Shown piece by piece: positions 1 through 9,654 of a stretch of DNA of 64,000 bases. This DNA is from Bradyrhizobium sp. Ash2021 (GTDB taxonomy: Bacteria; Pseudomonadota; Alphaproteobacteria; Rhizobiales; Xanthobacteraceae): positions 248,001-312,000 of the forward strand of contig NZ_CP100604.1 in the NCBI RefSeq assembly GCF_031202265.1. The letters are read 5' to 3'. The notes below the pieces were generated by a model that worked only from the letters and a program-made list of their open reading frames with translations, was not told where the DNA came from and did no database searches. Positions within the stretch are counted from its first letter, which is position 1, and each line of letters starts with the position of its first letter. Made by a program: the position numbers and the translations under genes.

Positions 1-1
1 G

Positions 2-823
2 GATAGGGCGCCAACCCCGGCGGGCCATCCGCGCATATTGTCGCTCGCCAACCAGAAGGGCGGCGTCGGAAAAACCACCACCGCGATCAATCTGGGCACC
101 GCACTCGCTGCGATCGGCGAGCGCGTGCTGATCGTCGATCTCGATCCGCAGGGCAACGCCTCCACCGGTCTCGGCATCGACCGCCGCAGCCGCAGCTGCT
201 CGACCTATGACGTGCTGATCGGCGAGGCGCCGCTGCGCGAGGCGGTGGTCGCAACCGCGGTGCCGCGTCTGCATATCGCTGCCTCCACCATGGATCTTTC
301 CGGCCTCGAACTCGAACTGGGATCGACGCCCGGCCGCGCGTTCCGTCTGCGCGATGCGATCGCAGCGCTCAACACCGGCGCGACAGCGGAGACCGATTAC
401 ACCTATGTGCTGATCGATTGCCCGCCGTCGCTCAATTTGCTCACCGTCAACGCGATGGCGGCGTCGGACGCGATCCTGGTGCCGCTGCAATGCGAGTTCT
501 TCGCGCTCGAAGGCCTGTCGCAATTGCTGCAGACGGTCGAGCAGGTGCGTTCGACGCTCAATCCGAACCTGTCGATCCACGGCATCGTGTTGACCATGTT
601 CGACTCCCGCAACAATTTGTCGAACCAGGTCGTCGCCGACGTCCGGCAGTTCATGGGCGCAAAAGTCTACAACACCATGATCCCGCGCAACGTGCGCATC
701 TCCGAGGCGCCGTCCTACGGCAAGCCGGTCCTGGTCTACGATCTCAAATGCGTCGGCAGCGACGCCTATCTCAAGCTTGCAACCGAAGTGATCCAGCGCG
801 AGCGCGAGCTGCTCGCTCATTGA
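2..823 (+). CDS. parA: ParA chromosome-partitioning ATPase (5' end outside window)
   Basis: This is a ParA/Soj-type ATPase that works with ParB to segregate the chromosome origin. The deviant Walker A motif KGGVGKTT lies at the start of the visible protein, followed by DLDPQGN and the IDCPPSLN Walker B region. The reading frame is open back to the window edge, and the residues before the first possible start (TTG at 38) read GHPRIL, typical of the segment before Walker A. The true start is therefore upstream and about 273 codons are visible. parB follows 165 bp downstream on the same strand, separated by a palindromic repeat. The call is very secure; only the N-terminus is missing. Confidence 0.97.
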   Translation, partial: DRAPTPAGHPRILSLANQKGGVGKTTTAINLGTALAAIGERVLIVDLDPQGNASTGLGIDRRSRSCSTYDVLIGEAPLREAVVATAVPRLHIAASTMDLSGLELELGSTPGRAFRLRDAIAALNTGATAETDYTYVLIDCPPSLNLLTVNAMAASDAILVPLQCEFFALEGLSQLLQTVEQVRSTLNPNLSIHGIVLTMFDSRNNLSNQVVADVRQFMGAKVYNTMIPRNVRISEAPSYGKPVLVYDLKCVGSDAYLKLATEVIQRERELLAH

Positions 824-832
824 GACTGAATC

Positions 833-914
833 GTAGGATGGGTAGAGCGCAGCGAAACCCATCTTGGTGTGTGCGATCGAGAGGATGGGTTTCGCTACGC
901 TCTACCCATCCTAC
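833..914. repeat. Palindromic repeat between parA and parB
   Basis: Two 31-base arms (833-863 and 884-914) are inverted copies with a single mismatch, separated by 20 bases, so the transcript could form a long hairpin. The arm core reads GGATGGGTAGAGCGC. It lies between parA and parB and could reduce read-through or stabilise the upstream mRNA. I recall this as a dispersed repeat type in Bradyrhizobium, but only one copy is present here. Confidence 0.85.
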
Positions 915-988
915 GGGTTGCCATCACCTTCACTGAAATAGAGTTTCTAATTACGGAGTGCTTCTACGTGAATCCAAGGGAGCTGGCG

Positions 989-1864
989 ATGGCCGACGAA
1001 GCGCGTTCGCGACTGGGCCGCGGTCTTGCAAGTCTGATCGGTGATGTCGGCGGCGAGGCCGCGCATGTCGAACGGCCGCGCAATCAGCGCAAAGTGCCGA
1101 TCGAATTTTTGAAACCAAATCCGCGCAACCCGCGCCGGGCTTTTTCCGATACCGAACTCGGCGAGCTCGCCGCGTCCGTCAAGCAGCATGGCGTGATCCA
1201 GCCGATCGTGGTGCGCCCGGTCAAGGGCGCCCAGGATCGCTACGAGATCATCGCCGGCGAGCGCCGCTGGCGGGCGTCGCAGCTTGCGGGCCTGCACGAG
1301 GTGCCGATCGTACCGGTCGATGTCAGCGATAGCGACGCGCTCGAGATCATGATCATCGAGAACGTGCAGCGTGAAGACCTCAACGCGATGGAAGAGGCGC
1401 AGGGCTATCACGCGCTCGCCGACGAATTCAAACGCAGCCAGGAAGACATCGCCAAGATCGTCGGCAAGAGCCGCAGCCACGTCGCCAACATGATGCGGCT
1501 GACGAAACTGCCGGCGGAAGTTCAGGCCTATATCGCCAAGGGCGATCTGTCGGCAGGTCATGCGCGCGCGCTGATCGGCGTGCCCGATCCGCTGGCTGCC
1601 GCCAAGCGCATCGTCGAGGAAGGCCTCAACGTGCGTCAGGCCGAAGCGCTGGCGCATGATGAAGGCGTGCCGGAACGCAAACCGCAGAAGGCGCGCGGCG
1701 GCAAGGTAAAAGACCCCGACACGATCGCGCTGGAAAAACGCGTCAGCGATGCGCTCGGTCTGACCGTGAGCGTCAACCACCGCGATCCCGGCGGCACGGT
1801 CCAGATCAGCTACCGCAACCTCGAACAGCTCGACGAGGTGATGCGGCGACTGGAGGGCGGCTGA
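989..1864 (+). CDS. parB: ParB chromosome-partitioning CTPase
   Basis: ParB binds centromere-like parS sites and, as a CTP-dependent clamp, spreads on DNA and stimulates ParA. The 291-residue protein starts MADEARSRLGRG. It has the N-terminal ParB domain with the CTP-binding motif GERRWRA near residue 90 and ENVQREDLN near 126, then a helix-turn-helix (EDIAKIVGKSRSHVANMM) and a C-terminal dimerisation segment ending in a leucine-rich helix. I chose the ATG at 989 because AAGGGAG lies just upstream and the family begins here; the frame is open further upstream into the palindromic repeat, but that extension looks spurious. It is convergent with holA. No consensus parS site was noticed in the window. 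Confidence 0.97.
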   Translation: MADEARSRLGRGLASLIGDVGGEAAHVERPRNQRKVPIEFLKPNPRNPRRAFSDTELGELAASVKQHGVIQPIVVRPVKGAQDRYEIIAGERRWRASQLAGLHEVPIVPVDVSDSDALEIMIIENVQREDLNAMEEAQGYHALADEFKRSQEDIAKIVGKSRSHVANMMRLTKLPAEVQAYIAKGDLSAGHARALIGVPDPLAAAKRIVEEGLNVRQAEALAHDEGVPERKPQKARGGKVKDPDTIALEKRVSDALGLTVSVNHRDPGGTVQISYRNLEQLDEVMRRLEGG

Positions 1865-1971
1865 CGGGGCCGCACCTACTTTGCTTGGGGTTGTTTTCGC
1901 GATTTTGTATCCGACGCGCTCCGCGCACTGGCACAACAGCCGCCTGGCGAGGGGATCTGATCTTTTCTTAA

Positions 1972-2097
1972 CCTCGCCCCGCTTGCGGGGAGAGGTCGGC
2001 GCGAAGCGCCGGGTGAGGGGGACTCACCGCGCATTCGGTGTTCGCAGAACGAAGAGCCCCTCACCCCAGCCCTCTCCCCGCAAGGGCGGGGCGAGGG
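1972..2097. repeat. Palindromic repeat between parB and holA
   Basis: The left side has the short hairpin GCCCCGCTTGCGGGG followed by GGGTGAGGGG. The right side carries the inverse, CCCCTCACCCC followed by CCCCGCAAGGGCGGGG. The whole unit can fold on itself. It lies between the convergent parB and holA genes and may act as a bidirectional transcription barrier. The same core occurs inside leuS at 5191-5234. Confidence 0.8.
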
Positions 2098-2118
2098 AGT
2101 TGATGGACCGTCCGCAAT

Positions 2119-3147
2119 TCACCCCCGCCGCTTCGCATTCGCCGCGATCGACAGCAGCGTGCGCTGCGCGATGGCAGACGCGAGCGTTGCCTGCTTGCGC
2201 ATATCGAGCGCCGCGGTGCCGAGCTGATCGATGATGGCGGCGAGCCGCGCCGCATTGAAATTGCGCAGCGCGATCTCGACGGCGCCCTTGCGCGAGAAAT
2301 GCAGCCGCGGGTATCCGCTCTCCAGCAAACTCGCAACCGGCGTGCCCTCGGCCACCGCGAGCGCCGATTTGTGCAGCCACGCCGCCTGGCGCTGGGCGGC
2401 GGAGATGATCACGCCGGGATAGGTGCCGGCGATCATCGCTTTGGCAAATTCGGTTTCGACGATGGCCGGATTGCCGGCGAAGGCGCCGTCGACGATCGGA
2501 TCGAGTTTCAGTTCGGACGCGTCGGAGACGACGGTCATGACGTCGTCGATCGTCACCTCGCCCTTGCCGTGGGCATAGAGCGCAAGCTTGCGCAGCTCGT
2601 TGCGCGAGGCCTGGCGGTCGCCGCCGAGCAGCGCGGTCAGCACCGCCCGCGCATCGGGTGCGATGCGCAGGTTCGAGGGCCGCAACTCCTCATCGATCAG
2701 TTTTGCAAGGTCGCGCTCGCCGTCGGGATAACAGGCGATGGCGACCGCGGTCTTGGCGCGCTCGCAGGCTTTTCGCAGCGGCGATTCCGGCCGCAGCTCG
2801 CCGGCCTCGATCACGATGCGGCAGTCTTTTAGCGGCGAATCGGCGAGCGTATCGATGCCGCTGGCAAAGCTGCGCGAGCCGGCGCGCACCCGGATGGCGC
2901 GGCGGCCGCCGAACAAGGGCACCGTCATCGCCTCGTCGACCAGCCGCGACGGCTCGGCCGACAATTCGTCGCCGTCGAGACGCACCAGCGAAAACGGATC
3001 GTTGGGATCGTCGACCGCGGACGCGATCAACGCATCGGCGCGTTCGCGCACCAGGCCGGCGTCGGGACCGTACAGCAGGATGATGGGCCGGCCGGCGTCC
3101 GGCCGAGCGAGAAAAGCGTCGATTTCTTTTCCGCGAAGCGCGACCAC
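2119..3147 (-). CDS. holA: DNA polymerase III delta subunit
   Basis: HolA is the clamp-loader delta subunit that opens the beta sliding clamp. The 342-residue length and the N-terminal segment IILLYGPDAGLVRERAD (a degenerate P-loop of the delta fold) fit the family, as do the basic C-terminal helical collar residues. The start is a GTG at 3147. It is the last gene of the leuS-lptE-holA cluster; this order is common in Bradyrhizobium and relatives. A palindromic repeat separates it from lptE, so expression of holA may differ from that of leuS-lptE. Confidence 0.93.
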   Translation of the reverse strand: MVALRGKEIDAFLARPDAGRPIILLYGPDAGLVRERADALIASAVDDPNDPFSLVRLDGDELSAEPSRLVDEAMTVPLFGGRRAIRVRAGSRSFASGIDTLADSPLKDCRIVIEAGELRPESPLRKACERAKTAVAIACYPDGERDLAKLIDEELRPSNLRIAPDARAVLTALLGGDRQASRNELRKLALYAHGKGEVTIDDVMTVVSDASELKLDPIVDGAFAGNPAIVETEFAKAMIAGTYPGVIISAAQRQAAWLHKSALAVAEGTPVASLLESGYPRLHFSRKGAVEIALRNFNAARLAAIIDQLGTAALDMRKQATLASAIAQRTLLSIAANAKRRG

Positions 3148-3172
3148 GCACTGACCTTGTTTGAATTTACGA

Positions 3173-3267
3173 CGTCATTCCGGGACACGCGCTCGCGCGT
3201 GGACCCGGAATCTCGATCGAACAATCTCTGGATTCCGGGTTCGCGCTTCACGCGCCCCGGAATGACG
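3173..3267. repeat. CGTCATTCCGGG-type palindromic repeat
   Basis: The unit begins CGTCATTCCGGG and ends CCCCGGAATGACG, with internal inverted segments around GGACCCGGAAT and ATTCCGGG. Further copies are at 26448-26490 and 36614-36716. It fills the gap between lptE and holA. Confidence 0.85.
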
Positions 3268-3273
3268 AGGAGC

Positions 3274-3825
3274 TCAGGTCCCGGCAACGAAGAACGACGC
3301 CAGCCGGGTCTGGATGTTTTCCGCGATCTCCTGCGCCGCACGATCTTCGGCATCACGGTAGGCGCGGGAGCGGGCGAAGCGCTGGTACGAACCCGGCATA
3401 TCATATGACACGCGCGAGAAGGTCGTGCCGGTCATGACCGATTTGTTGGTCGCGATCTCGATCAGATTGTACTGCGCGTCGATGCCGTAATTCTCGCTGG
3501 TCGGCAGCCCCGTATTGGGGTCGACGATCAGCGACGAACGGCTGGAAGTGAACCGCAGCACCAGCCGATGGGTCGGCGGCATACCGGTCGCATTGCCATA
3601 GAGCTTGAACGCCAGCGCGTTGCGGATTTCCACCTGGATCCGGGCTTCCCGCGATGCGTTGTTTTTGTCGACCGGCGGGACTTCCACTCCCATCAGCTTT
3701 TCGCGCAAGCCGGGGGTGCCGTCGGTATGTTCGGCGTACATCGGCTGGAAGCAGCCAGCCGTCAGCGCCGCCAGCGCGGCCACGGCCAACAGCCGAGCAA
3801 CGATCCGGGTCCTAGCCAACGACAT
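3274..3825 (-). CDS. lptE: LPS-assembly lipoprotein LptE
   Basis: LptE is the outer-membrane lipoprotein that plugs the LptD barrel and helps deliver lipopolysaccharide to the cell surface. A signal peptide ends in the lipobox LTAGC, with the lipidated cysteine at residue 25. The rest of the 183-residue protein resembles alphaproteobacterial LptE (DUF4136/RlpB-like beta-rich). The position just after leuS is the standard one. Its start overlaps the end of leuS by 14 bases, so the two are probably translationally coupled. Confidence 0.88.
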   Translation of the reverse strand: MSLARTRIVARLLAVAALAALTAGCFQPMYAEHTDGTPGLREKLMGVEVPPVDKNNASREARIQVEIRNALAFKLYGNATGMPPTHRLVLRFTSSRSSLIVDPNTGLPTSENYGIDAQYNLIEIATNKSVMTGTTFSRVSYDMPGSYQRFARSRAYRDAEDRAAQEIAENIQTRLASFFVAGT

Positions 3826-6484
3826 TCACGATCCTCATGGGAACAACGATCACTTTACGCACGGCCTTGCCGCCCAGCGCCAGTTTTACCGCATCAAGGG
3901 CCAAAACGGCAGCCTCAATTTCCGGATTTTGGGCGCCCCGTGGCACAGTAACATCACCCCGTTTCTTGCCGTTGACCTGAACCACCAGCGTCACCGTATC
4001 TTCAACCAGCAAATCGCGTTCGATTTGGGGCCAATCGGCCTCCGAAATCAGCCCGGACTTGCCCAAAACCTTCCAACACTCCTCGGCCAGATGAGGCATC
4101 ATGGGCGCGAACAGTTGAACAAGGATGACCCAGGCCTCAACGAGGGCTGTTGAAACATCAAAGTCAGGTTCTTGGTCGTCCGGACCCCAAGCAGCCCGAA
4201 GCTCCTCATCAAGCTTATTCACCAGATCGTAAATATTTGCGACGCAGACGTTGAAACGAAGCCGCTGAATGTCTTCATCATAACGGGCCAAGGCGCGATG
4301 GATTATCTTCCTAATTTTGGTCGCTGCTTCACCAAATTGATCGTGGGGAACTGCAGAACTTGGTAGAAGATCGGCGATTTCATTCGTTAGCCGCCAAAGC
4401 CTCTGTACAAAACGGCTCGCGCCCTTAACGCCTTCCTCGCTCCAGATCACGTCGCGGTCCGGCGGGGAGTCGGACAGCATGAACCAGCGGGCAACGTCGG
4501 CGCCGTAAGCTCCAATGATATCGTCAGGATCGACCGTGTTGCGCTTCGACTTCGACATCTTCTCGATCGCGCCGACGGTGATGTCTTCGCCGGTCTCCAG
4601 CAGGACGGCGCGTTTTCCATTAACTCCGGCCTCGATCCTCACTTCGGCTGGCGTGACGTAGGAGCCGTCGGCCTTGTGATAGGTCTCGTGCACCACCATT
4701 CCCTGCGTGAACATGCCGGCGAACGGCTCGTCCATGCCGATATGACCGGTCGCCTTCATCGCGCGGGTGAAGAAACGGCTGTACAGCAGATGCAGGATCG
4801 CGTGCTCGACGCCGCCGATATACTGGTCGACCGGCATCATCCGGTTGGCGACCGGCGGCGTGGTCGGCGCCTTCTCGTTCCAGGGATCGGTGAAGCGTGC
4901 AAAATACCAGGACGAATCCACGAACGTGTCCATCGTGTCGGTTTCGCGCTGCGCTTTTCCGCCGCACTTCGGACAGCTGACGTGCTTCCAGGTCGGATGA
5001 TGGTCGAGCGCGTTGCCCGGCTTGTCGAAAGTGACATCCTCGGGCAGCACCACCGGCAAATCCTCGTCCGGCACTGGCACCACGTCGCAGGTCGGGCAGT
5101 GGATCACCGGGATCGGGCAGCCCCAATAGCGTTGCCGCGAAATACCCCAGTCGCGCAGGCGGAAATTGACCTGGCGCTCGCCGACCGCCCCCACCCTTCC
5201 CTCCCCCGCTTGCGGGGGAGGGTTAGGGAGGGGGCGTAGCTCGGCTTCCAGCCGTTTTGCGACCTCTTCCTTGGCCTGCTCGATGGTCATGCCATCGAGG
5301 AAGCGCGAATTGATCATGCGGCCTTCACCGTCATAGGCGGTGTCGGTGATCACGAACGTCTTCGGGTCCTGACCTTCGGGACAGACCACTGGTATATTGC
5401 CGAGCCCGTATTTGTTGACGAAATCGAGGTCGCGCTGGTCGTGCGCCGGGCAGCCGAAGATCGCGCCGGTGCCGTATTCCATCAGCACGAAGTTGGCGAC
5501 ATAGACCGGCAGCTTCCAGTTCGGATCGAACGGATGCACCGCGCGGATGCCGGTATCAAAGCCCTGCTTCTCGGCGGTGTCGATGATCTCCTGCGCGGTG
5601 CCGATCCGCTTTACGTCCGCGATGAACTCGGCGAGTTTTGGATTCCTGGCGGCTGCGGCAATCGCCAGCGGATGATCCGCCGCGATCGCCATGAATTTTG
5701 CGCCGAACAGCGTGTCCGGACGCGTGGTGAAAATCCTCAGCTCGTTCTCGCCCGCGGGCGTTGTCGCCGGGTCGAGCGCAAAACGCACCAGCAGGCCTTC
5801 GGAACGGCCGATCCAGTTGCGCTGCATCAGCCGCACCTTGTCGGGCCAGCGGTCCAGCCCATCGAGCGCGTCCAATAGCTCCTGCGAGTACTTCGTGATC
5901 TTGAAGACCCACTGGTTCATCTCGCGCTGCTCGACCACAGCGCCGGAACGCCAGCCGCGGCCGTCGATCACCTGCTCGTTGGCGAGCACGGTCATGTCGA
6001 CCGGATCCCAGTTGATCTTGCGCTTCTCGCGCTCGGCCAGGCCCACGCGCAAAAAATCCAGGAACATCTTCTGCTGATGCTTGTAGTAGGAGGGGTCGCA
6101 GGTCGCGAATTCACGTGACCAGTCGAGGGAGAGCCCCATAGTTTGGAGCTGCTTCTTCATCGCGGCGATATTGTCGTAGGTCCAGGCCTTGGGCGCAATC
6201 TTGCGCTCGATCGCGGCATTCTCGGCGGGCAGCCCGAACGCATCCCAGCCCATCGGGTGCAGGACGTTAAGGCCCTTGGCGCGCATGAACCGCGCCAGCA
6301 CGTCGCCCATGGCGTAGTTGCGAACGTGCCCCATATGGATGCGCCCGGACGGATAGGGGAACATCTCGAGCACGTAATATTTCGGCCGCGGATCGTCGTT
6401 TTTGGAGGCGAAGATCGCCTTTTCATCCCACTGGCGTTGCCAGCGCGGTTCGGAATCACGGGCGTTATAGCGTTCGGAGGTCAT
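3812..6484 (-). CDS. leuS: Leucyl-tRNA synthetase
   Basis: LeuS charges tRNA-Leu with leucine in the cytoplasm. The class I motif appears as HMGH at residues 50-53 and KMSKS at about 642-646, with the CP1 editing domain between them. The start ATG at 6484 ([13 protein letters not shown]) matches the family. The same frame extends 164 codons further upstream, but that part is out of family and overlaps the region upstream of the divergent gene. The protein is 890 residues, slightly longer than usual. The excess includes an in-frame palindromic repeat at residues about 417-432, reading [14 protein letters not shown], at the junction after the editing domain. All core motifs are intact. Confidence 0.97.
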   Translation of the reverse strand: MTSERYNARDSEPRWQRQWDEKAIFASKNDDPRPKYYVLEMFPYPSGRIHMGHVRNYAMGDVLARFMRAKGLNVLHPMGWDAFGLPAENAAIERKIAPKAWTYDNIAAMKKQLQTMGLSLDWSREFATCDPSYYKHQQKMFLDFLRVGLAEREKRKINWDPVDMTVLANEQVIDGRGWRSGAVVEQREMNQWVFKITKYSQELLDALDGLDRWPDKVRLMQRNWIGRSEGLLVRFALDPATTPAGENELRIFTTRPDTLFGAKFMAIAADHPLAIAAAARNPKLAEFIADVKRIGTAQEIIDTAEKQGFDTGIRAVHPFDPNWKLPVYVANFVLMEYGTGAIFGCPAHDQRDLDFVNKYGLGNIPVVCPEGQDPKTFVITDTAYDGEGRMINSRFLDGMTIEQAKEEVAKRLEAELRPLPNPPPQAGEGRVGAVGERQVNFRLRDWGISRQRYWGCPIPVIHCPTCDVVPVPDEDLPVVLPEDVTFDKPGNALDHHPTWKHVSCPKCGGKAQRETDTMDTFVDSSWYFARFTDPWNEKAPTTPPVANRMMPVDQYIGGVEHAILHLLYSRFFTRAMKATGHIGMDEPFAGMFTQGMVVHETYHKADGSYVTPAEVRIEAGVNGKRAVLLETGEDITVGAIEKMSKSKRNTVDPDDIIGAYGADVARWFMLSDSPPDRDVIWSEEGVKGASRFVQRLWRLTNEIADLLPSSAVPHDQFGEAATKIRKIIHRALARYDEDIQRLRFNVCVANIYDLVNKLDEELRAAWGPDDQEPDFDVSTALVEAWVILVQLFAPMMPHLAEECWKVLGKSGLISEADWPQIERDLLVEDTVTLVVQVNGKKRGDVTVPRGAQNPEIEAAVLALDAVKLALGGKAVRKVIVVPMRIVNVVG
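5191..5234. repeat. Palindromic repeat inserted in frame inside leuS
   Basis: A perfect hairpin core, CCCTCCCCCGC (5199-5209) against GCGGGGGAGGG (5212-5222), is flanked by further inverted bases. It resembles the core of the intergenic repeat at 1972-2097. Inside leuS it encodes [14 protein letters not shown], between the conserved KRLEAEL and [13 protein letters not shown] segments, where other LeuS proteins have a short link. Confidence 0.8.
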
Positions 6485-6691
6485 GAAATCGCTGGGCTTT
6501 TTCGGGTTTTGCGGCCATTCAAAAGACGGCGGACTAGGCCATAAAAGGCCATGATGGGTCAATGGGTTGGAGGATGTCGACGGCGCCGGCGGAAGTGCAA
6601 CCAATCGGATTGAGGTGCACTTAATGAATTTGTGAGACCTTGCCCATGAAGAGGGCATTTTGTCCCTTGTGGCAGGGAAACCAGCGATACC

Positions 6692-7747
6692 GTGACCGCC
6701 GCGTTCGACGAGCTCGATTTCGAATACGCGACGTCGGTCGCGGAAAAAGCCATGCGGTCGATGGCCGAACAGCGCGTGCCACCGACACCGAACAATTTTC
6801 ACGTCTGGTTCAAATATTCGCTCGGCACACCACCCGAACTCAGGCGGGCAATCGACATCCTGATCGGCAACAAGCTGAAGTTCAACGTTGCTGTCAATCA
6901 AGACCTGTTCGAGACCTATATCGGCTCGAAAGGGGCGGATGACGCGGTGGCTCATGACGTCTCCCAGCAACTGCATTCGGTGATGGCGTCAGCCAGGCAG
7001 TTTCTGACCACGGCCATCGCCGACAACCGTACGCAAATGGCTGCTATCAGCGACGTCACTGCGCAGACCGAAGCCGGCGTCGATCCAAAACCGCTGGTCG
7101 CAAGCCTGATGAACGAGCTGGCCAAGGCGGCGACCCGCGCCACCAAGCTCGAAGCTGGCTTTGCCGAGAAATCGCGTGAGCTCGACACCATCCGCGATTC
7201 CCTGAACAAGTCCGAGGAGCGCGCCAGGACCGATACGCTGACCGGTCTGCCGAACCGCCGGGCGTTGGACGAGTTTTTCCGGCAGGCCCAGATCGCGGCG
7301 ATGGAACAAGGCGACCCGCTCAGTGCGTTGTTGATTGACATCGATCACTTCAAGCGTTTCAACGACGAGTACGGCCACGGCGTCGGAGACCATGTGCTGC
7401 GGTTGATGGCGAAGGTACTGCGAGAGGGCGTTCGCGAGATTGACCTTCCGGCACGATATGGCGGCGAAGAATTGATCGCCGTGCTCCCCGGTGCGGATCT
7501 CGCCACCTGCGCGACAGTTGCCGAGCGCATTCGCCGCTTGATCGCGGAATGCCATCTTAGCCGCCGTTCGACTGGCGAGGCGCTGCCCGGCATCACGGTA
7601 TCGATCGGCGTTGGACAGTTTCAACTGGGCGAGTCGATGGCCGATCTGATCGATCGCTGCGATCGCGCACTGTATGTCGCCAAACGAGGTGGCCGTAACC
7701 GCGTCGTGACCGAGAACGAACTCGATCTCGGGCTCAGGGCCGGGTGA
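6692..7747 (+). CDS. Soluble diguanylate cyclase (GGDEF domain)
   Basis: This protein makes the second messenger cyclic di-GMP from two GTP. It is 351 residues long with no membrane segment: an N-terminal helical region of about 170 residues, then a GGDEF domain beginning [12 protein letters not shown]. The active-site motif is GGEEL at about 257-261, and the product-inhibition site REID lies seven residues before the RYGG arginine, so feedback control is probably retained. The start is a GTG at 6692. It is divergent from leuS with about 200 bp between, and convergent with another cyclase gene. The N-terminal signal sensed is unknown. Confidence 0.88.
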   Translation: MTAAFDELDFEYATSVAEKAMRSMAEQRVPPTPNNFHVWFKYSLGTPPELRRAIDILIGNKLKFNVAVNQDLFETYIGSKGADDAVAHDVSQQLHSVMASARQFLTTAIADNRTQMAAISDVTAQTEAGVDPKPLVASLMNELAKAATRATKLEAGFAEKSRELDTIRDSLNKSEERARTDTLTGLPNRRALDEFFRQAQIAAMEQGDPLSALLIDIDHFKRFNDEYGHGVGDHVLRLMAKVLREGVREIDLPARYGGEELIAVLPGADLATCATVAERIRRLIAECHLSRRSTGEALPGITVSIGVGQFQLGESMADLIDRCDRALYVAKRGGRNRVVTENELDLGLRAG

Positions 7748-7854
7748 GAGCCTGATTCATCCGGGTGAATCGGACCCCTCGCCTATCGCTTTGCCGGAAC
7801 ATCTCATTCGTAGATCTGGATCGGGCTTGCGGGCAGATTGTTCGGGATGAAGCC

Positions 7855-9546
7855 TCACCCCGCCAGCGCCATGCCGGCTTCATCCACCATCCGCACGAAG
7901 CCGTGCTCGACCACGGCGTTGCGGCCGCGGTGTTTGGCGGCGTAGAGGGCGGCATCCGCGGCCTCGATCAGGTCGCCGGGGCGCTGGCTGTCGTTCGGTT
8001 TGGTGCAGGCGACGCCGACGCTGACGGTGACGGTCTGGTGGCTGGATGTCGCGTGCGGCAGGCCAAGGCCCTGGACCGCGGCGCGCACCATCTCGCCGAT
8101 CTCGAGCGCGCGGGCGGTTTCGGTGTTCGGCAGCAGCAGGCAAAATTCCTCGCCGCCGTAGCGTCCGGCGAACCCCATGGTGTCGGCGGCGATCACGGCA
8201 AGCGTTTCGCCGAGCCTGGAGAGACAGGCGTCGCCCTCGGGGTGGCCATAAGTGTCGTTGTAGAGCTTGAAGTGATCGACATCGATCATCAGGAGCGACA
8301 GCTCGCTGTCATATTGCTGCGCCTTCATCCACTCGAAATCCAGGCGGCTCTGGAAGCCGCGCCGGTTGGCGAGGCCTGACAGCATGTCGATCGAGGCCAT
8401 CACGGTGAGCCGGTCGTTGGTCGCGACCAGTTCGCGCTCGCGCTGGCTGAGCTGGGCCGCCATCGCGTTGAAGGCGCGGGCCAATGGAACGAATTCCGAA
8501 GGTAGGCGGCTGCGCGCGACGCGGGCCGACCAGTCGCCCTCGCCGAACCGTCTTGCCATTCCGGTCATGAGTTCGATCGGTCCGATGATGAGCTTCTCCG
8601 CGCCGACCAGCGCGCCAAGCAGCACGAACAGGCAGACGAAGCCGAGCTGCAAATAGGCGGTGCGGATCTCGCGATTGATTGCGGCCGTCACCCTGGCCTC
8701 GTCGATGCTGACGATCAGACGCGATTGCGTGCCGGGAATGCGCGCAAAGCTGATCGTGCGTTTCGAGCCGTCGGAAGCGGTGAATGAAAGCGAACCTGTC
8801 GGCGCGTCGGAGCCGAGCGCTTTCTCGGCAATCGCCGCCAACAGCGGTACATTGTCGAGCGGCCGGCCGATCATGCTGGACTGATCCGAGGGGGCTGCGA
8901 TCACGACGCCGGTGCTGTCGACCAGCAGGGACGAAATCCCCGGCCGCCCTCCGAGATTGGTCATGATCTTTGACAGCCAGTCGATATTGATGCCGGCGAC
9001 GACGACGGCGTCTTCCTCCGGATTGATCGCGGCCACCGGATAGGCCGCCATCATCATCGGGCGGCCGTTGGTCTTGCCGAACAGATAGTCGCTGAAAACG
9101 AAGTCGCGGGTCGCCTGTGTCTTCTTGAAATACTCGCGGTCGCCGAGGCTGAGCCCCACCTGCATGTTCAGGGTCGAGCACTGCACCAGCCCGTCCTTGC
9201 TGACGAACATGATGCTGCGGATCCAGGGCAGGTTGGTCGGCAGGCTGGCGCGCAGGATTTCGCAGCTTCGTGCGATGCCGCCGGAGGCGCGGATATAGGC
9301 CGCCGATTTCAGCATCGTCTCGACCGAGGAGATCACTTCGCGCTGGGTGTCGGCGCTGTGCTGGGTGATGTTGGCGAATTCCTCCGAAGCCGCCGCGATC
9401 TGTTTGGCGCGGGTGTATTCGAGCGAGCGGGCGCGTTCCAGCATCAAGGGCGCCACCAGGATCACCGCCAGCAGCGCCAGCCGCGCACGGATTCCCAGAA
9501 GCTTCTTGAGTTTCACCCTGTTGCGGTTGAAAGTAACGCCAGACAT
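7855..9546 (-). CDS. Membrane diguanylate cyclase with extracytoplasmic sensor, HAMP and GGDEF
   Basis: A sensor cyclase of 563 residues. A short basic N-terminus and a first membrane helix are followed by a periplasmic Cache-like domain of about 240 residues, a second helix near residue 290, a HAMP linker and a GGDEF domain with the active-site motif GGEEF. At the place of the RxxD inhibition site it has DTMG, so product inhibition is probably lost. ATG at 9546 is preceded by AGGGGG; an in-frame start eight codons upstream is less likely. It converges with the neighbouring cyclase. The ligand is unknown. Confidence 0.88.
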   Translation of the reverse strand: MSGVTFNRNRVKLKKLLGIRARLALLAVILVAPLMLERARSLEYTRAKQIAAASEEFANITQHSADTQREVISSVETMLKSAAYIRASGGIARSCEILRASLPTNLPWIRSIMFVSKDGLVQCSTLNMQVGLSLGDREYFKKTQATRDFVFSDYLFGKTNGRPMMMAAYPVAAINPEEDAVVVAGINIDWLSKIMTNLGGRPGISSLLVDSTGVVIAAPSDQSSMIGRPLDNVPLLAAIAEKALGSDAPTGSLSFTASDGSKRTISFARIPGTQSRLIVSIDEARVTAAINREIRTAYLQLGFVCLFVLLGALVGAEKLIIGPIELMTGMARRFGEGDWSARVARSRLPSEFVPLARAFNAMAAQLSQRERELVATNDRLTVMASIDMLSGLANRRGFQSRLDFEWMKAQQYDSELSLLMIDVDHFKLYNDTYGHPEGDACLSRLGETLAVIAADTMGFAGRYGGEEFCLLLPNTETARALEIGEMVRAAVQGLGLPHATSSHQTVTVSVGVACTKPNDSQRPGDLIEAADAALYAAKHRGRNAVVEHGFVRMVDEAGMALAG

Positions 9547-9654
9547 CTTCGCCCCCTGCCCCGGTGCCAAGGTAGTGCGAAGGGTTCAAAAAGCCTTTCC
9601 CGAACTTGGTAAAATTGGAACAAACCCCCATAAAGTTACGATCCGATAGACAAC

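Noticed and set aside
869..988. In-frame N-terminal extension of parB starting at 869
   Set aside because: It would translate the right arm of the palindromic repeat and lacks similarity to ParB; the ATG at 989 has a better ribosome-binding site and matches the family start.
6485..6976. Upstream in-frame extension of leuS to 6976
   Set aside because: The extra 164 codons overlap the start of the divergent cyclase gene and show no synthetase similarity; the ATG at 6484 gives the normal N-terminus.
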